Part shown: piece after piece, positions 43,356 to 52,610 of the stretch
Numbering within the stretch: the first letter of the stretch is position 1
How the letters are laid out: each line of letters starts with the position of its first letter
From: UBA5336 sp038745855
GTDB lineage: Bacteria > Pseudomonadota > Alphaproteobacteria > Caulobacterales > Hyphomonadaceae
Reading direction: 5' to 3'
DNA length: 64,000 nt
Assembly (NCBI GenBank): GCA_038745855.1
Contig: JBCDLC010000013.1
Span: 1 to 64,000 of the forward strand
Made by a program: the position numbers and the translations under genes
The notes under the pieces: generated by a model
What the model was told of the DNA's origin: nothing
The model's database searches: none
What the model saw: only the letters and a program-made list of their open reading frames with translations

Positions 43356-44050
43356 GGCGTGCCCCCAAGCGCTGCCGCCTCAACACGCTCTGCGAAATCG
43401 GTGAGGCCCTTGTTCAAGCCACGGAAATCGTGGTGGACAGCATGGGCACCGGCGTTTTCGAGCTCACCGGTCTCACCGAAGCCCCAAGACACGCCGAGGC
43501 AGTGAACACCCGCCGCGCGGCCCATCTGCATATCGAAAACAGCGTCCCCGATCATCACCGACCGGTCGGCATCGGCCCCCATTCGGTCCATGGCGGCGTT
43601 GACCATTGCCGGGTTCGGTTTTCCCGGTCCATCGTCGGCGCAATGGACCGTATCGAAGTACTGGGCCAGCGGATGCATGCTGAAAACGGCCTCGATACCT
43701 CTTTTGGACTTGCCCGTCGCCATGGCAATGAGCCAATTGTCATCCCGCATTCGCTGAAGCGTCTCCAACGCGCCTTCGTAGAGCGGTTCCTTGAAACCCG
43801 GCTCCTTGCGACGCGCTATGAAGGCATTCCGATACGCCTCGACGAGACGGCCCAGGAGGGCGGCCTTTACGTCAGGAGGCGCCAGCCGGCGGCACGCCTC
43901 GGCGAGATCCAGGCCGACAATGGTCCGCGTCTCGTCATAGCCGGGTGGCGGCAGGCCGCACGTTTCGAAGGCCCGCGCCATGGCCATCGTGATCACCTCA
44001 CGGGAGTCCACAATCGTCCCATCCATGTCCCAGATCGCAAGTTTCAGCAT
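43352..44050 (-). CDS. HAD-superfamily hydrolase (phosphoglycolate phosphatase-like)
   Basis: 232 aa. Motif I WDMDGTIVDS, motif II ATGKSKRG (Thr/Ser), motif III GKPNP (Lys) and motif IV IGDAVFDMQMGRAAG fit a Cof/Gph-like HAD phosphatase with a helical cap. I use ATG 44050 because the longer frame is not similar. Possible substrates are phosphoglycolate or pyrophosphate; not determinable. It lies between ATP12 and rluC in a compact minus-strand operon (44050-42612). Confidence 0.88.
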   Translation of the reverse strand: MLKLAIWDMDGTIVDSREVITMAMARAFETCGLPPPGYDETRTIVGLDLAEACRRLAPPDVKAALLGRLVEAYRNAFIARRKEPGFKEPLYEGALETLQRMRDDNWLIAMATGKSKRGIEAVFSMHPLAQYFDTVHCADDGPGKPNPAMVNAAMDRMGADADRSVMIGDAVFDMQMGRAAGVHCLGVSWGFGETGELENAGAHAVHHDFRGLNKGLTDFAERVEAAALGGTP

Positions 44051-44075
44051 GTCGCTCTCCAGGCGATTGGGCTCG

Positions 44076-45077
44076 TTAAAAGAGAGCCAGTGGATCGGTA
44101 CCCGCTTCTGATTCGATGAAACCAAGCGTGTTGAAGGTCTGGGCCATATGAGGGGGCAGCGGTGCGGTGAGGGTCAAGGGTCGGCGACGGCCAGTGGCCG
44201 CACCGCCAGGCAGCACCAGCGCGCGCGCATGCAAGTGAAGACCGGGCGCACAACCGGTGGGCACCTCACGCGCCGTCTTGTACTTGCGATCGCCGAGAAT
44301 GGCTGTCCCGATTTCCTGCATGTGAAATCGCAATTGATGGGTGCGTCCGGTTTCTGGTTTCAGGGCCAACCAGGCGGCGCGCTGGGCAGCCTGTGAGACC
44401 AGCACATAGTCTGTGATCGCATGGCGTGCGCCAGGCTCCCCCTGGCGCGCGGCTCGCATCATTTCCTTTTGTTCGCCGCGGCCTGTCCCCTTCACCATCC
44501 AGCTTCGAACCTGTCCCTCGCGGGGGGATGGCACACCGACTGTCACGGCCCAGTACACTTTCTGGATGTCGCGCCCGCGGAACAGGTTGCCCAGACGCGC
44601 AGCTGCCGCCGGCGTGCGCGCCAGGACCAAGACTCCGGACGTATCCTTGTCGAGGCGATGGACCAGGCGAGGACGGTGACCCTTGTGGGAAAGCGCCTCG
44701 GTCAAACCATCAATATGCCGTCCTTGCCGTGTGCCGCCCTGTACGGCGAGCCCGGCGGGCTTGTTGAGCGCAATCATCTCGTCATCTTCATGGATGATCA
44801 GGCCCCTGAGGAATTCTGCATCCGCCGCGTCTGTGGGCCTTGACCTCGCCGGTTTGGCCGAAACGGCAGGCTTGGTAATCGCGGGAGGCAAGCGCACGGT
44901 TTCGCCCAACTGCAAGCGGTGGTTCGCCTTGACTTTCGTGCCGTCGACGCGGACGTCGCCCGTCCGCAGGAGCTTCTCGATTTCGCCCTGGGTCAGGCTG
45001 GCGCGCCGCTTGATCCAGCGATCAAGCCGGGCGCCCGCTTCCTCCGCGGTGACGACTTCCTCTCCTGCCCCACTCAT
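44076..45077 (-). CDS. rluC: RluC/RluD-type pseudouridine synthase with S4 domain
   Basis: 333 aa. The N-terminal S4 RNA-binding domain (ARLDRWIKRRASLTQGEIEK, then LLRTGDVRVDGTKVKANHRL) precedes the RluA-type catalytic domain with the active Asp in LVHRLDKDTSGVLVLA. It would isomerise uridine in 23S rRNA helices. I use ATG 45077, which overlaps the crcB stop by 4 bp. A second, shorter pseudouridine synthase lies two genes upstream; the exact target of each is unknown. Confidence 0.88.
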   Translation of the reverse strand: MSGAGEEVVTAEEAGARLDRWIKRRASLTQGEIEKLLRTGDVRVDGTKVKANHRLQLGETVRLPPAITKPAVSAKPARSRPTDAADAEFLRGLIIHEDDEMIALNKPAGLAVQGGTRQGRHIDGLTEALSHKGHRPRLVHRLDKDTSGVLVLARTPAAAARLGNLFRGRDIQKVYWAVTVGVPSPREGQVRSWMVKGTGRGEQKEMMRAARQGEPGARHAITDYVLVSQAAQRAAWLALKPETGRTHQLRFHMQEIGTAILGDRKYKTAREVPTGCAPGLHLHARALVLPGGAATGRRRPLTLTAPLPPHMAQTFNTLGFIESEAGTDPLALF

Positions 45078-45460
45078 GCGGCGGCCTTCGAGAAAAGCGC
45101 GGCGCCGGCAAAAAATACACCAATGCAGAGGACCATCGTCCCAAGCGCATAGGCCGCTGCCGCGGGCCAAGCGCCCCGCTCAACCAACCGCACCGTTTCC
45201 ATGGCGTAGGCTGAATAGGTGGTAAATCCGCCGAGAATACCCGTCGTGACCAGAAGTTGGGCGGTTTGGCTGGCAGCCTCACCCCTGGCCGCAAACCAAG
45301 CCACGGCCACGCCCATCAACAGGCTGCCGAGCACATTCACACCGAGCGTGGCCCAAAGGCTTACGCCCACATCCACATGACGGGCGACCACCAGCCCGCA
45401 GCCGTAGCGAAGCGCTGCGCCGATACCGCCGCCGACTGTGACCATGAGGATGCCGATCAT
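45074..45460 (-). CDS. crcB: Fluoride channel CrcB/Fluc
   Basis: A 128-aa, four-helix protein. Signature motifs are GGGIGAALRYG, TLGVNVLGSLLMG and GGFTTYSAYAMETV. It exports fluoride, as a dimer. Its stop overlaps the rluC start by 4 bp. No fluoride riboswitch precedes it; the gap to the upstream gene is only 9 bp, so it is cotranscribed and not regulated by such a switch. Confidence 0.94.
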   Translation of the reverse strand: MIGILMVTVGGGIGAALRYGCGLVVARHVDVGVSLWATLGVNVLGSLLMGVAVAWFAARGEAASQTAQLLVTTGILGGFTTYSAYAMETVRLVERGAWPAAAAYALGTMVLCIGVFFAGAALFSKAAA

Positions 45461-45469
45461 CGCGCTGCC

Positions 45470-46258
45470 CTACCGTGCTTCTGCTGCGTCGACCAGCACC
45501 CTCTCCAGCGAATTCGCCAACTCCATCGCCTGAGCAACGTCCCGGAAATCCTGGGGCGGATCAGCTTTGACCGTGGATTGGGTACCGCTCGGGTGCGGAA
45601 ACCGCAGACTGAATGCATGGAGCATCGTCCTCGGGATTGGATCCGTCCACGCGGTATCATCTGCGGCGCCGAGACCGTATTGCCGGTCACCAAGGATAGG
45701 CATGTCTGCTAGGGCGAGGTGGACCCTGATCTGGTGCATGCGGCCCGTCGTTGGACGGATCGACAAAAGCGCTGCCTGCTGGGACTGCCCCAGGCACTTC
45801 CAATGGGTTTTTGCGGGCTTCGCACCTTCTGTTCCGGGCTCAACAGCAGCCGTTCGGGTCCCAGTTCCATCCCGAACGGTCGCCAATGGCTGGGTAATCG
45901 TCCCTTCATCACAGGCACAATCGTTTGTCGGTCGCTGGACCAGCGCCAGATAGGTCTTCTGAACGCAGCGCGCCTCGAATGCACCATGCAGCGCTGCGGC
46001 CGCTGGTTTCGTGTGGGCAGCGACGATGACCCCTGACGTCTCCCGATCGAGCCGGTGCACAAGATGGGGCCGCTTGCCGTTCGATTTCGCAAAGGCCCAC
46101 AACAACCGGTCGAGCGTATGATCGGCCGTCGAACGCGTCTGGCACGCCAGCCCGGGAGGCTTGTTAAAGGCGATGATCGCATCGTCGCGCGCGATGACCA
46201 TGGATCGGGCCACCTTGTCCTCCTCCGGCGTGAGGATCGTAATGGGCTTGTTACGCAT
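45470..46258 (-). CDS. RluA-family pseudouridine synthase without S4 domain
   Basis: 262 aa with the RluA-type catalytic motif HLVHRLDRETSGVIVAA and the later TTGRMHQIRVHLALADMPILGD. No S4 domain precedes it, unlike the RluC relative at 44076-45077. I use ATG 46258 (MRNKPITILT), which overlaps the rarA stop by 8 bp. It modifies tRNA or rRNA; the exact target is unknown. Confidence 0.85.
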   Translation of the reverse strand: MRNKPITILTPEEDKVARSMVIARDDAIIAFNKPPGLACQTRSTADHTLDRLLWAFAKSNGKRPHLVHRLDRETSGVIVAAHTKPAAAALHGAFEARCVQKTYLALVQRPTNDCACDEGTITQPLATVRDGTGTRTAAVEPGTEGAKPAKTHWKCLGQSQQAALLSIRPTTGRMHQIRVHLALADMPILGDRQYGLGAADDTAWTDPIPRTMLHAFSLRFPHPSGTQSTVKADPPQDFRDVAQAMELANSLERVLVDAAEAR

Positions 46259-47570
46259 CGGGCTCGTGGTTGCGTTTCGTTCGGAGTTTGGCCCACGCCG
46301 CAAGACGTCGGGCTATGGGTTCCTCTTCGCCTTCGCCTTTTGGCGCGTAGAAAACCTGGCGGTCCATGCCATCGGGGAAATAGTCCTGCCCCGAGAAACC
46401 CTCATTCGTGTCGTGATCATAGACATAGCCTGCACCATAGCCCTCCGACCTCATGAGATCGGTGGGCGCGTTGCGGATATGTTTGGGCGGGCCGACGTGG
46501 CCCGTCTCGCGAGCGGTCGCCCGTGCCGCTTTGTAGGCGGTGTACGCTGCGTTCGATTTCGGCGCCGTAGCGAGATGGATCACGGCCTGGGCCAGTGCCA
46601 GTTCTCCTTCGGGTGAACCAAGACGCTCGTAGGCGCGGGCAGCTTCCCCTGCAATGAGCAGTGCGGTCGGATCGGCCAGGCCTATGTCCTCGCTGGCCAT
46701 ACGGACCAGCCGCCGCGCGAGAAACAACGGCTCTTCGCCCCCCTCAAGCATGCGCGCGAACCAGTAGAGTGCCGCGTCCGGGTCAGACCCGCGAACAGAT
46801 TTATGCAGCGCCGAGATCAGGTCGTAGTGGCTGTCTCGGTCTTTGTCATAGGCCGCTGCACGGCGCTGGAGTACGGTCTCTAGCCCTTTGCGGTCGAGAT
46901 TGTTCCCGTCGGTCGCCAGCGCAAAAACCTGTTCAGCCAGGTTGAGGAGGTAGCGGCCATCACCCCCGGCCATGGCGAGGAGACCTGCGCGTGCACCACT
47001 ATCGAGCGCGAGGCGCTGGCCGACGGCCGCTTCCGCACGTTGGAGGAGGGTCGCAAGGGCGGGCGCATCGAGCGCGCGAAGGGTCAGGACGGCGCATCGG
47101 GACAGCAGCGCGCCGTTCACTTCGAAGCTGGGGTTTTCAGTCGTTGCCCCCACGAGCGTGACGGTCCCGCGCTCGACAAATGGAAGAAAGCCGTCCTGCT
47201 GGGCCCGATTGAACCGGTGGATTTCATCCACGAACAGTAACGTGCCTTGACCGCTGGCGCGTCGCCCCTCCGCCCGATCGAACGCAGCACGCAGATCCTT
47301 TACGCCGGAAAAGACCGCACTCAGCGCTTCGAAATGGAGAGCAGTCTCCTCGGCGAGAAGCTGGGCGATCGTCGTCTTACCAACGCCGGGCGGTCCCCAC
47401 AGGATAATTGACGGTAGGGATCCGCTGGCCAGCAAACGCGTCAATTTACCGTCTGGGCCAAGCAGATGATCTTGCCCAACAACATCGGCCAGGGCCGTCG
47501 GGCGCAGCTTATCCGCAAGGGGACGGGGCGCGCTGGTTTCAAGCCCGGCAGCAGCGAAGAGATCGGCCAT
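46251..47570 (-). CDS. rarA: Replication-associated recombination protein RarA (MgsA)
   Basis: 439-aa AAA+ ATPase. Walker A is WGPPGVGKTTIAQLL, Walker B LLFVDEIHRFNRAQQD, sensor 1 GATTENPSFEVNGALLSR. RarA has clamp-loader-like architecture and acts at stalled forks. Its C-terminus is Lys/Arg-rich (KLRTKRNHEPDA). It overlaps the next pseudouridine synthase gene by 8 bp. Confidence 0.95.
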   Translation of the reverse strand: MADLFAAAGLETSAPRPLADKLRPTALADVVGQDHLLGPDGKLTRLLASGSLPSIILWGPPGVGKTTIAQLLAEETALHFEALSAVFSGVKDLRAAFDRAEGRRASGQGTLLFVDEIHRFNRAQQDGFLPFVERGTVTLVGATTENPSFEVNGALLSRCAVLTLRALDAPALATLLQRAEAAVGQRLALDSGARAGLLAMAGGDGRYLLNLAEQVFALATDGNNLDRKGLETVLQRRAAAYDKDRDSHYDLISALHKSVRGSDPDAALYWFARMLEGGEEPLFLARRLVRMASEDIGLADPTALLIAGEAARAYERLGSPEGELALAQAVIHLATAPKSNAAYTAYKAARATARETGHVGPPKHIRNAPTDLMRSEGYGAGYVYDHDTNEGFSGQDYFPDGMDRQVFYAPKGEGEEEPIARRLAAWAKLRTKRNHEPDA

Positions 47571-47654
47571 GGCGGTGTCATATGCGCTCGTAAGGCGGAC
47601 GCCCAGCCTGAAATCGGATCTTGGGAGCCGCCGCCTCGCCCGTTTGCAGGCGCG

Positions 47655-48161
47655 CTAGCGACAGGATTCCCGCGCTTTGCGAATGGCGTTGGCCGAGCCG
47701 CTCAGGGAGAAATGGTAAGCAACAGCGGTATCCCTGGCGCTTACCCCTTCCACCCGCAGCTCGCTGCCCCGCTCTAGGGCGCGGACGATGCGCGAATCAT
47801 CGGAGTCATCGGCAAACGCTTCGTTCCCGACATTGAAAAGGCTCCAAGCCGAGCGGCCGACACGTGCTTTCGATGGCAAATCCTCACGGAGGTCATACCC
47901 AACCCTGAGGCTGGGCTGGTTGCGCGCCCGGCCTGATTTGGACTGGGTGACATAAAACCAGACATCGCCGTGGTCCGCAGATCGCGGGGCCTTATCGGTG
48001 GCTTGGGTTGCCGCAAAGCACAGCGTCTCACCCTGGTGGCTTTGGATGAAGACCTGCCAATCCTTGTATTGGGCCACGGCCTGGGGCGCTGCGGCCGCCG
48101 GCAATGCCAGGGTGAGGCTCGTCACAAGGGCAACCAGAATAGAGGTCGAAGTGGATGTCAC
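47655..48161 (-). CDS. IalB-like (invasion-associated locus B) exported protein
   Basis: A 168-aa protein with a signal peptide (SILVALVTSLTLALPAAAAP) and YKDWQVFIQSHQGETLCFAATQ near the mature start, the hallmark of the IalB family; WFYVTQSKS and the end SANAIRKARESCR also fit. Two Cys may pair. I chose the GTG at 48161 with GGGAGA upstream; a longer frame to 48266 would add a non-signal N-terminus. Periplasmic, function poorly known. The 229 bp between it and the sigma gene show no further gene; an AT-rich stretch may hold both promoters. Confidence 0.8.
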   Translation of the reverse strand: MTSTSTSILVALVTSLTLALPAAAAPQAVAQYKDWQVFIQSHQGETLCFAATQATDKAPRSADHGDVWFYVTQSKSGRARNQPSLRVGYDLREDLPSKARVGRSAWSLFNVGNEAFADDSDDSRIVRALERGSELRVEGVSARDTAVAYHFSLSGSANAIRKARESCR

Positions 48162-48390
48162 CGAGTATCTCCCGAAGATCGCGCTACGCCATAAGGCCCT
48201 GAAACTGCGGAAATCATATGTCCTAAGATTCCAACAGGGGATGAAGAGGTTGCGAAACATCCCCATGACCCCTTCTTCCGCTGAAAGATCAACAGCTATT
48301 ACGGGTGTGACGGGAGTCTTACCAACGTAATGGTTGATAAAGTACCATAAGCCAGTACACTGTCGGAGCGATGATCACACGAGCCCCTCA

Positions 48391-48975
48391 TTGACAGATA
48401 CCGCCCAGCATACGTCTTCGCCGAGTGATGAGCGGGCCCGCATGTCTCACATGCTGGGCGAGATCGCGCGCCGGCAATGCAAGGCATCCTTCTCAGACCT
48501 GTTTGAATACTACGCCCCGCGGCTGAAAAGCTACATGCTGCGGCTGGGCGCCGAGGATAGCCAGGCGGAGGAACTCGCCCAAGAAGTCATGGTGACCGTC
48601 TGGCGAAAGGCCCACCAATACGATCCCGCGAAGGCATCGGTATCGACGTGGATATTCCGAATCGCTCGAAACCGGCGGATCGACGCGCATCGCCGTCAGA
48701 CCAAGCCTCAACTCGAACCTGACGAGCCAATGCTACGGCCGGAAGAGCCTGAGCAGCCCGATCACATCGTCAATCGAGCGCAGACCGAGGTGATTGTAAG
48801 AGAGGCCCTGACGAAATTGCCAAAGGAACAGCTCATACTTCTCCAGGCCGCATTCTATGACGGCTTGTCCCATAGCGACATCGCCGAACGGTTCGACCTG
48901 CCGCTCGGCACGGTAAAGTCCAGGATACGCTTGGCGTTCAACAAATTGAGGGGACAATTGGAAAGCGACCCCTGA
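48391..48975 (+). CDS. rpoE: ECF sigma factor, RpoE type (ChrR-controlled)
   Basis: About 194 aa. Region 2 is DLFEYYAPRLKSYMLRLG with AQEVMVTVWRKAHQYDP and STWIFRIARNRRIDAHRRQ, and region 4 is LTKLPKEQLILLQAAFYDGL with LPLGTVKSRIRLAFNKLR. The next gene is a ChrR-like anti-sigma, which makes this the RpoE/ECF11 pair that answers singlet oxygen in Rhodobacter. Start uncertain: a TTG at 48391 or 48334, or ATG 48442. In a phototroph, singlet oxygen from bacteriochlorophyll is the expected signal. No clear RpoE promoter was found. Confidence 0.88.
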   Translation: MTDTAQHTSSPSDERARMSHMLGEIARRQCKASFSDLFEYYAPRLKSYMLRLGAEDSQAEELAQEVMVTVWRKAHQYDPAKASVSTWIFRIARNRRIDAHRRQTKPQLEPDEPMLRPEEPEQPDHIVNRAQTEVIVREALTKLPKEQLILLQAAFYDGLSHSDIAERFDLPLGTVKSRIRLAFNKLRGQLESDP

Positions 48976-49049
48976 CCTCTTGGTCGCAATCGGCGGCTGC
49001 GATTGCTTGACCAAACCACCCACTCCACAATATTTCTTGGAATAAAGGC

Positions 49050-49742
49050 ATGTACGCGGAGCGTTCTTTGAGCTTGGGAAAAGAGACAACTGCTTTTGGC
49101 GAGTTGTACAGCGCATACGCTGCAGGGTGCCTCGATCCGGCATTCGCTCTGCTTGTCGAGACACAAGCGGCCCTGCGCAATGATATTGCAGAGGCTGTTC
49201 ATCGCGGTGAAGTGATCGCAGCTGCCATGCTGGAGGCTGAGCCGCCAGCCGCCATGCGGAACGATGCGGTCGAACGTGCGTTGGCGGCCATAGAAGAACT
49301 GGACGTAGACGAGGGTCTGAATGGCCACGCAGCGGACGTCGCCAGCGGCGGGCTGACCGAGATCGTTGACCTGCCAAGCCCGCTCCGCGACCGGGTCATC
49401 GACACGATGGAACGACAGAGCTGGCAATTCACCACGCCCGGAATTCGCCGGCTCACGCTGGAGACAGGCGGAGACGCAGAGACAGAGCTCTACCGGCTTG
49501 AACCAGGCGTCACCGTCCCGCGCCACACACACGCCGGAAGCGAATTCACCTTGGTCGTCACCGGCCGCTTCGCCGATGAAACGGGATCTTACGGTCCCGG
49601 TGATCTGTCGGTGAAGGGCCCCGAACATGTCCACCGCCCCGTCGCGGATATGGGTGAGGTCTGCTATGCGCTTTCCGTTCGCGATGGCGGGCTGAAATTC
49701 ACCGGCGTGATCGGCGCCGTTCAGCGCATACTTGGCGGCTGA
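49050..49742 (+). CDS. chrR: ChrR-like anti-sigma factor with cupin domain
   Basis: 230 aa. An N-terminal sigma-binding helical region (FGELYSAYAAGCLDPAFALL) aligns with the ChrR anti-sigma domain. A C-terminal cupin with VPRHTHAGSEFTLVVTGRF and PEHVHRPV retains the metal ligands expected for a cupin (His, His, Glu, His). The four zinc ligands of the Rhodobacter ChrR anti-sigma domain (H6, H31, C35, C38) are replaced here (aligned as T, Q, R, I). It probably still inhibits the sigma factor, but not through the same zinc site. The intervening gap of 74 bp suggests one operon. Confidence 0.85.
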   Translation: MYAERSLSLGKETTAFGELYSAYAAGCLDPAFALLVETQAALRNDIAEAVHRGEVIAAAMLEAEPPAAMRNDAVERALAAIEELDVDEGLNGHAADVASGGLTEIVDLPSPLRDRVIDTMERQSWQFTTPGIRRLTLETGGDAETELYRLEPGVTVPRHTHAGSEFTLVVTGRFADETGSYGPGDLSVKGPEHVHRPVADMGEVCYALSVRDGGLKFTGVIGAVQRILGG

Positions 49743-49811
49743 TATCCGCTCCGGGCGACCCGGTTCGAACGGGGTCTTGCCGGGCCCGGGCAGAAAGCAC
49801 ATCTCCCTCGC

Positions 49812-51215
49812 ATGAATGACAGCACCCTTCCGATCGATCGCCAGCGGGCCGCCGCTATCCTTTCCGATGCCGTCAAAGGCGCCGATGATGGCGATCTCTA
49901 TTTCGAACGCTCGAGGTCCGAAAGTTTTGTTTTCGATGATGGGCGCCTGAAATCCGCAGCGTTCGACACCCACCAGGGCTTCGGACTCCGCGTGATCGCA
50001 GGCGAAGCGTCCGGACACGGGTTCGCATCCGAATTCTCCGAAAGTGCCATTGCCCGGGCGGCCGATACAGCGCGGCAGGCCAAGCGCGGCTATTCGGGCA
50101 AGTTGGATATCGGCCCAACGCCCACCAATCGACAGCTCTATCGGCCCATCGATCCGACGGATACGCCTGACTTTACGGCAAAGACCGGGTTGCTGGCCGA
50201 GATCGATGCCTGGACGCGCGCCAAGGACCCCCGGGTGGTGCAGGTCTCGGTCTCCCTTTCCGGCTCAAGGAAAGAAATCGATGTGCTCCGCCCTGGCGGC
50301 GAGCAGTTCCACGATGTGCGCCCCCTGGTTCGGGTAAATGTTTCCGTGACCCTCGAACAGAACGGGCGCCGGGAAACGGCATCGGCGGGTGCGGGCGGCC
50401 GGGACGCCTATGACCAATGGATTGAACCGGCGCGTTGGCAGGCCCTGGTGAACCGCGCCATCGCCAAGGCCTCCATCAACCTGGAAAGCATCGATACCCC
50501 CGCCGGAGAGATGGATGTGGTGCTCGGTCCGGGCTGGCCTGCCGTACTTCTACACGAAGCGGTCGGCCATGGTCTCGAAGGCGATTTCAACCGCAAGGGG
50601 ACCAGCGTTTATTCCGGGAAGATCGGCGAGCGGGTGGCCGCAAAAGGCGTAACAATCATTGATGATGGCACGATAGACGCCCGGCGCGGCTCGCTTTCCT
50701 TCGACGACGAAGGCACACCGACGCAGAAAAACGTTCTGATCGAGGACGGGATCCTGAAGGGTTACATGCAGGATCGGCAGAATGCACGCCTCATGGGTGT
50801 GGCGCCAACGGGAAATGGACGCCGCGAGAGCTACGACGCCACCGTCATGCCGCGCATGACCAACACGGTGATGCTCGGCGGTGAGATGGATCCAGGCGAG
50901 ATCGTCTCCTCCATCAAGCGCGGCATCTGGGCCGTCGATTTTGGCGGCGGTCAGGTCGATATCACGTCCGGGAATTTCGTGTTCCAATGCACCGAAGCCT
51001 ATCTCGTCGAGGACGGAAAAGTCATCGCGCCCGTGAAAAACGCCACGCTCATTGGACATGGCCCGACGGCGATGGAAAACGTGACGATGATCGGCAACGA
51101 CTTCGCCATGGATGACGGTGTCGGCACGTGCGGGAAATCCGGCCAATCGGTGCCCGTGGGCGTCGGCCAGCCCACTCTCCGGGTTGAAGGGCTCACCGTG
51201 GGCGGCGCAGGCTAA
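49812..51215 (+). CDS. tldD: Metalloprotease TldD
   Basis: 467 aa. The zinc-binding HEAVGHGLEGD and the downstream CTEAYLVEDGKVIAPVKNATLIG and CGKSGQSVPVGVGQP regions match TldD, the catalytic half of the TldD/TldE peptidase. It would process unfolded peptides or modified peptide precursors. tldE (pmbA) is not in this window. It follows chrR at 69 bp on the same strand. Confidence 0.93.
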   Translation: MNDSTLPIDRQRAAAILSDAVKGADDGDLYFERSRSESFVFDDGRLKSAAFDTHQGFGLRVIAGEASGHGFASEFSESAIARAADTARQAKRGYSGKLDIGPTPTNRQLYRPIDPTDTPDFTAKTGLLAEIDAWTRAKDPRVVQVSVSLSGSRKEIDVLRPGGEQFHDVRPLVRVNVSVTLEQNGRRETASAGAGGRDAYDQWIEPARWQALVNRAIAKASINLESIDTPAGEMDVVLGPGWPAVLLHEAVGHGLEGDFNRKGTSVYSGKIGERVAAKGVTIIDDGTIDARRGSLSFDDEGTPTQKNVLIEDGILKGYMQDRQNARLMGVAPTGNGRRESYDATVMPRMTNTVMLGGEMDPGEIVSSIKRGIWAVDFGGGQVDITSGNFVFQCTEAYLVEDGKVIAPVKNATLIGHGPTAMENVTMIGNDFAMDDGVGTCGKSGQSVPVGVGQPTLRVEGLTVGGAG

Positions 51216-51308
51216 GGCGCTGCATTCCGCAATCAGGCGGTCCCTCGACAGCTGTGGAATTCTCGGACTAAGCTCCAGTCCGGGAGAACACGCATTCTGG
51301 AGGTAGAC

Positions 51309-51962
51309 ATGGCGGGCCTGAATTTGATGGACATGCTGACAGGCGCGGCCGGGCAAGGCGCTGTGTCACAGGTCGGACAGCAATTCGGACTGGATGAGCG
51401 GCAGGCGAGCCAAGCGATATCGGCGCTGTTGCCGGCGCTCTCATCGGGGCTCAAGCGAAATGTCAGCCGGCCCGGCGGGCTGGAGGCCCTGCTCGGCGCC
51501 CTCGAAGGGGGCAAACATGAGCAATATCTAGACCGGCCCGAAATCTTGGAGCGTTCGGAGACGGTCGCCGATGGGAATGCGATCCTCGGCCATCTTCTTG
51601 GATCAAAGGATGTCAGCCGGGCTGCGGCGGCAAGGGCGTCGCAGAAGACCGGGATCTCCGACGGCATCATGAAGCAAATGCTGCCGCTAGTCGCCTCAAT
51701 GGCCATGGGCGCGCTCTCGAAACAGAAGCGCGACCCCAACGTGGGCGGCATCCTTTCAGCCGCACTTTCCGGCGGCGCGGGTCAAGCTCAATCCGGCGGC
51801 GGGGGCCTTCTCGGCGGCATCCTCGGCTCGGTCATGGGCGGCAGGAACAAGGCGCAAGCGGCCGGTGGTGGCGGCATGGCCGGGATGCTGGGCAACCTGC
51901 TGGACGCCGACAAGGACGGCAGCGCCATGGACGACATCTTCGACCTGCTGACCAAACGCTGA
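51309..51962 (+). CDS. DUF937-type protein, Gly-rich
   Basis: A 217-aa protein. The N-terminal half has paired helices (VGQQFGLDERQASQAISALLPA and IMKQMLPLVASMAMGALSKQ) typical of the DUF937 family. The C-terminal part is Gly-rich (SGGGGLLGGILGSVMGGRN and GGGGMAGMLGNLLDADKDG), with an acidic end. GGAGG precedes the ATG by six bases. Function unknown; found widely in Proteobacteria as a soluble protein. Confidence 0.8.
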   Translation: MAGLNLMDMLTGAAGQGAVSQVGQQFGLDERQASQAISALLPALSSGLKRNVSRPGGLEALLGALEGGKHEQYLDRPEILERSETVADGNAILGHLLGSKDVSRAAAARASQKTGISDGIMKQMLPLVASMAMGALSKQKRDPNVGGILSAALSGGAGQAQSGGGGLLGGILGSVMGGRNKAQAAGGGGMAGMLGNLLDADKDGSAMDDIFDLLTKR

Positions 51963-52043
51963 AGCTTTTCCGAATGTCCTGCATGCGGTGCACGGTACGC
52001 ACCCAGAGGACGCCCTATGAGCCAACAAATCCGGGCGGCTGCG

Positions 52044-52526
52044 TTATGCAGGGCCTATCGACCCCTCCGCATCGCCGAGCATGGCATCCACAGCGCCGCC
52101 AACGAGAATGAAGAGTGCTTGCTCGACGTCTTCTTCGGGTATCAGCGAACCCAACATGTCCCGCCAGCGCTGGCGCTCATCTGCCAGGACCTCTACCGCC
52201 GCAGCGTCTTCGCCAAGGGCGCCGTGCAGGATAATCTGCAGTAGACGACGCAATTCTCTGCGCTCGGGCGCGGCGAAGGTCCGTGCGACGTCGATGGGCG
52301 CCATACCGCTTTCCGCCAACGCCTCAGCGACCTCGGAACGTAGTCGGGCCTCAATCTCTTCCAGAACCGCGATCTTGATGCCCGCGTTGCCACCGAAATG
52401 GTGTGCAAGCATACGCGCACTGATCGCGGTCTGTCGTTCGTAGGCCCGGAGACCCAGATCGATGCGCCCGGCGGCGATGGCCGCGTCGACGCACGAAGCA
52501 AGGGCCTTGGATCGGGGATCAAGCAT
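52044..52526 (-). CDS. TetR-like regulator
   Basis: A 160-aa protein from ATG 52526. Its N-terminal region (KALASCVDAAIAAGR, then TAISARMLAHHFGGNAGI and KIAVLEEIEARLR) follows the TetR HTH pattern ending in a HHF motif, though weaker than in most members. The rest is helical, as a ligand domain. It is divergent from a small membrane-protein gene and may control it. A longer frame to 52679 is not needed. Confidence 0.6.
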   Translation of the reverse strand: MLDPRSKALASCVDAAIAAGRIDLGLRAYERQTAISARMLAHHFGGNAGIKIAVLEEIEARLRSEVAEALAESGMAPIDVARTFAAPERRELRRLLQIILHGALGEDAAAVEVLADERQRWRDMLGSLIPEEDVEQALFILVGGAVDAMLGDAEGSIGPA

Positions 52527-52553
52527 GGGGATAGGGTATCGGAAACAACGGAG

Positions 52554-52582
52554 TTGATCCAATTCTCTCATCTCGCTATATG
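52554..52582 (+). promoter_or_regulatory. Sigma-70-like promoter of the DUF5367-type gene
   Basis: TTGATC, a 17-base spacer, then TATATG, ending 28 bases before the ATG at 52611. AGGAA lies nine bases before that ATG. A good match in an otherwise GC-rich genome; it also lies in the gap where the divergent TetR-like protein could bind. Confidence 0.5.
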
Positions 52583-52610
52583 TAGCACTTGCTTCATACG
52601 AGGAATTGTT

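Noticed and set aside
45461..45469. Possible fluoride riboswitch before crcB
   Set aside because: Only 9 bp separate crcB from the upstream gene; there is no room for the aptamer.
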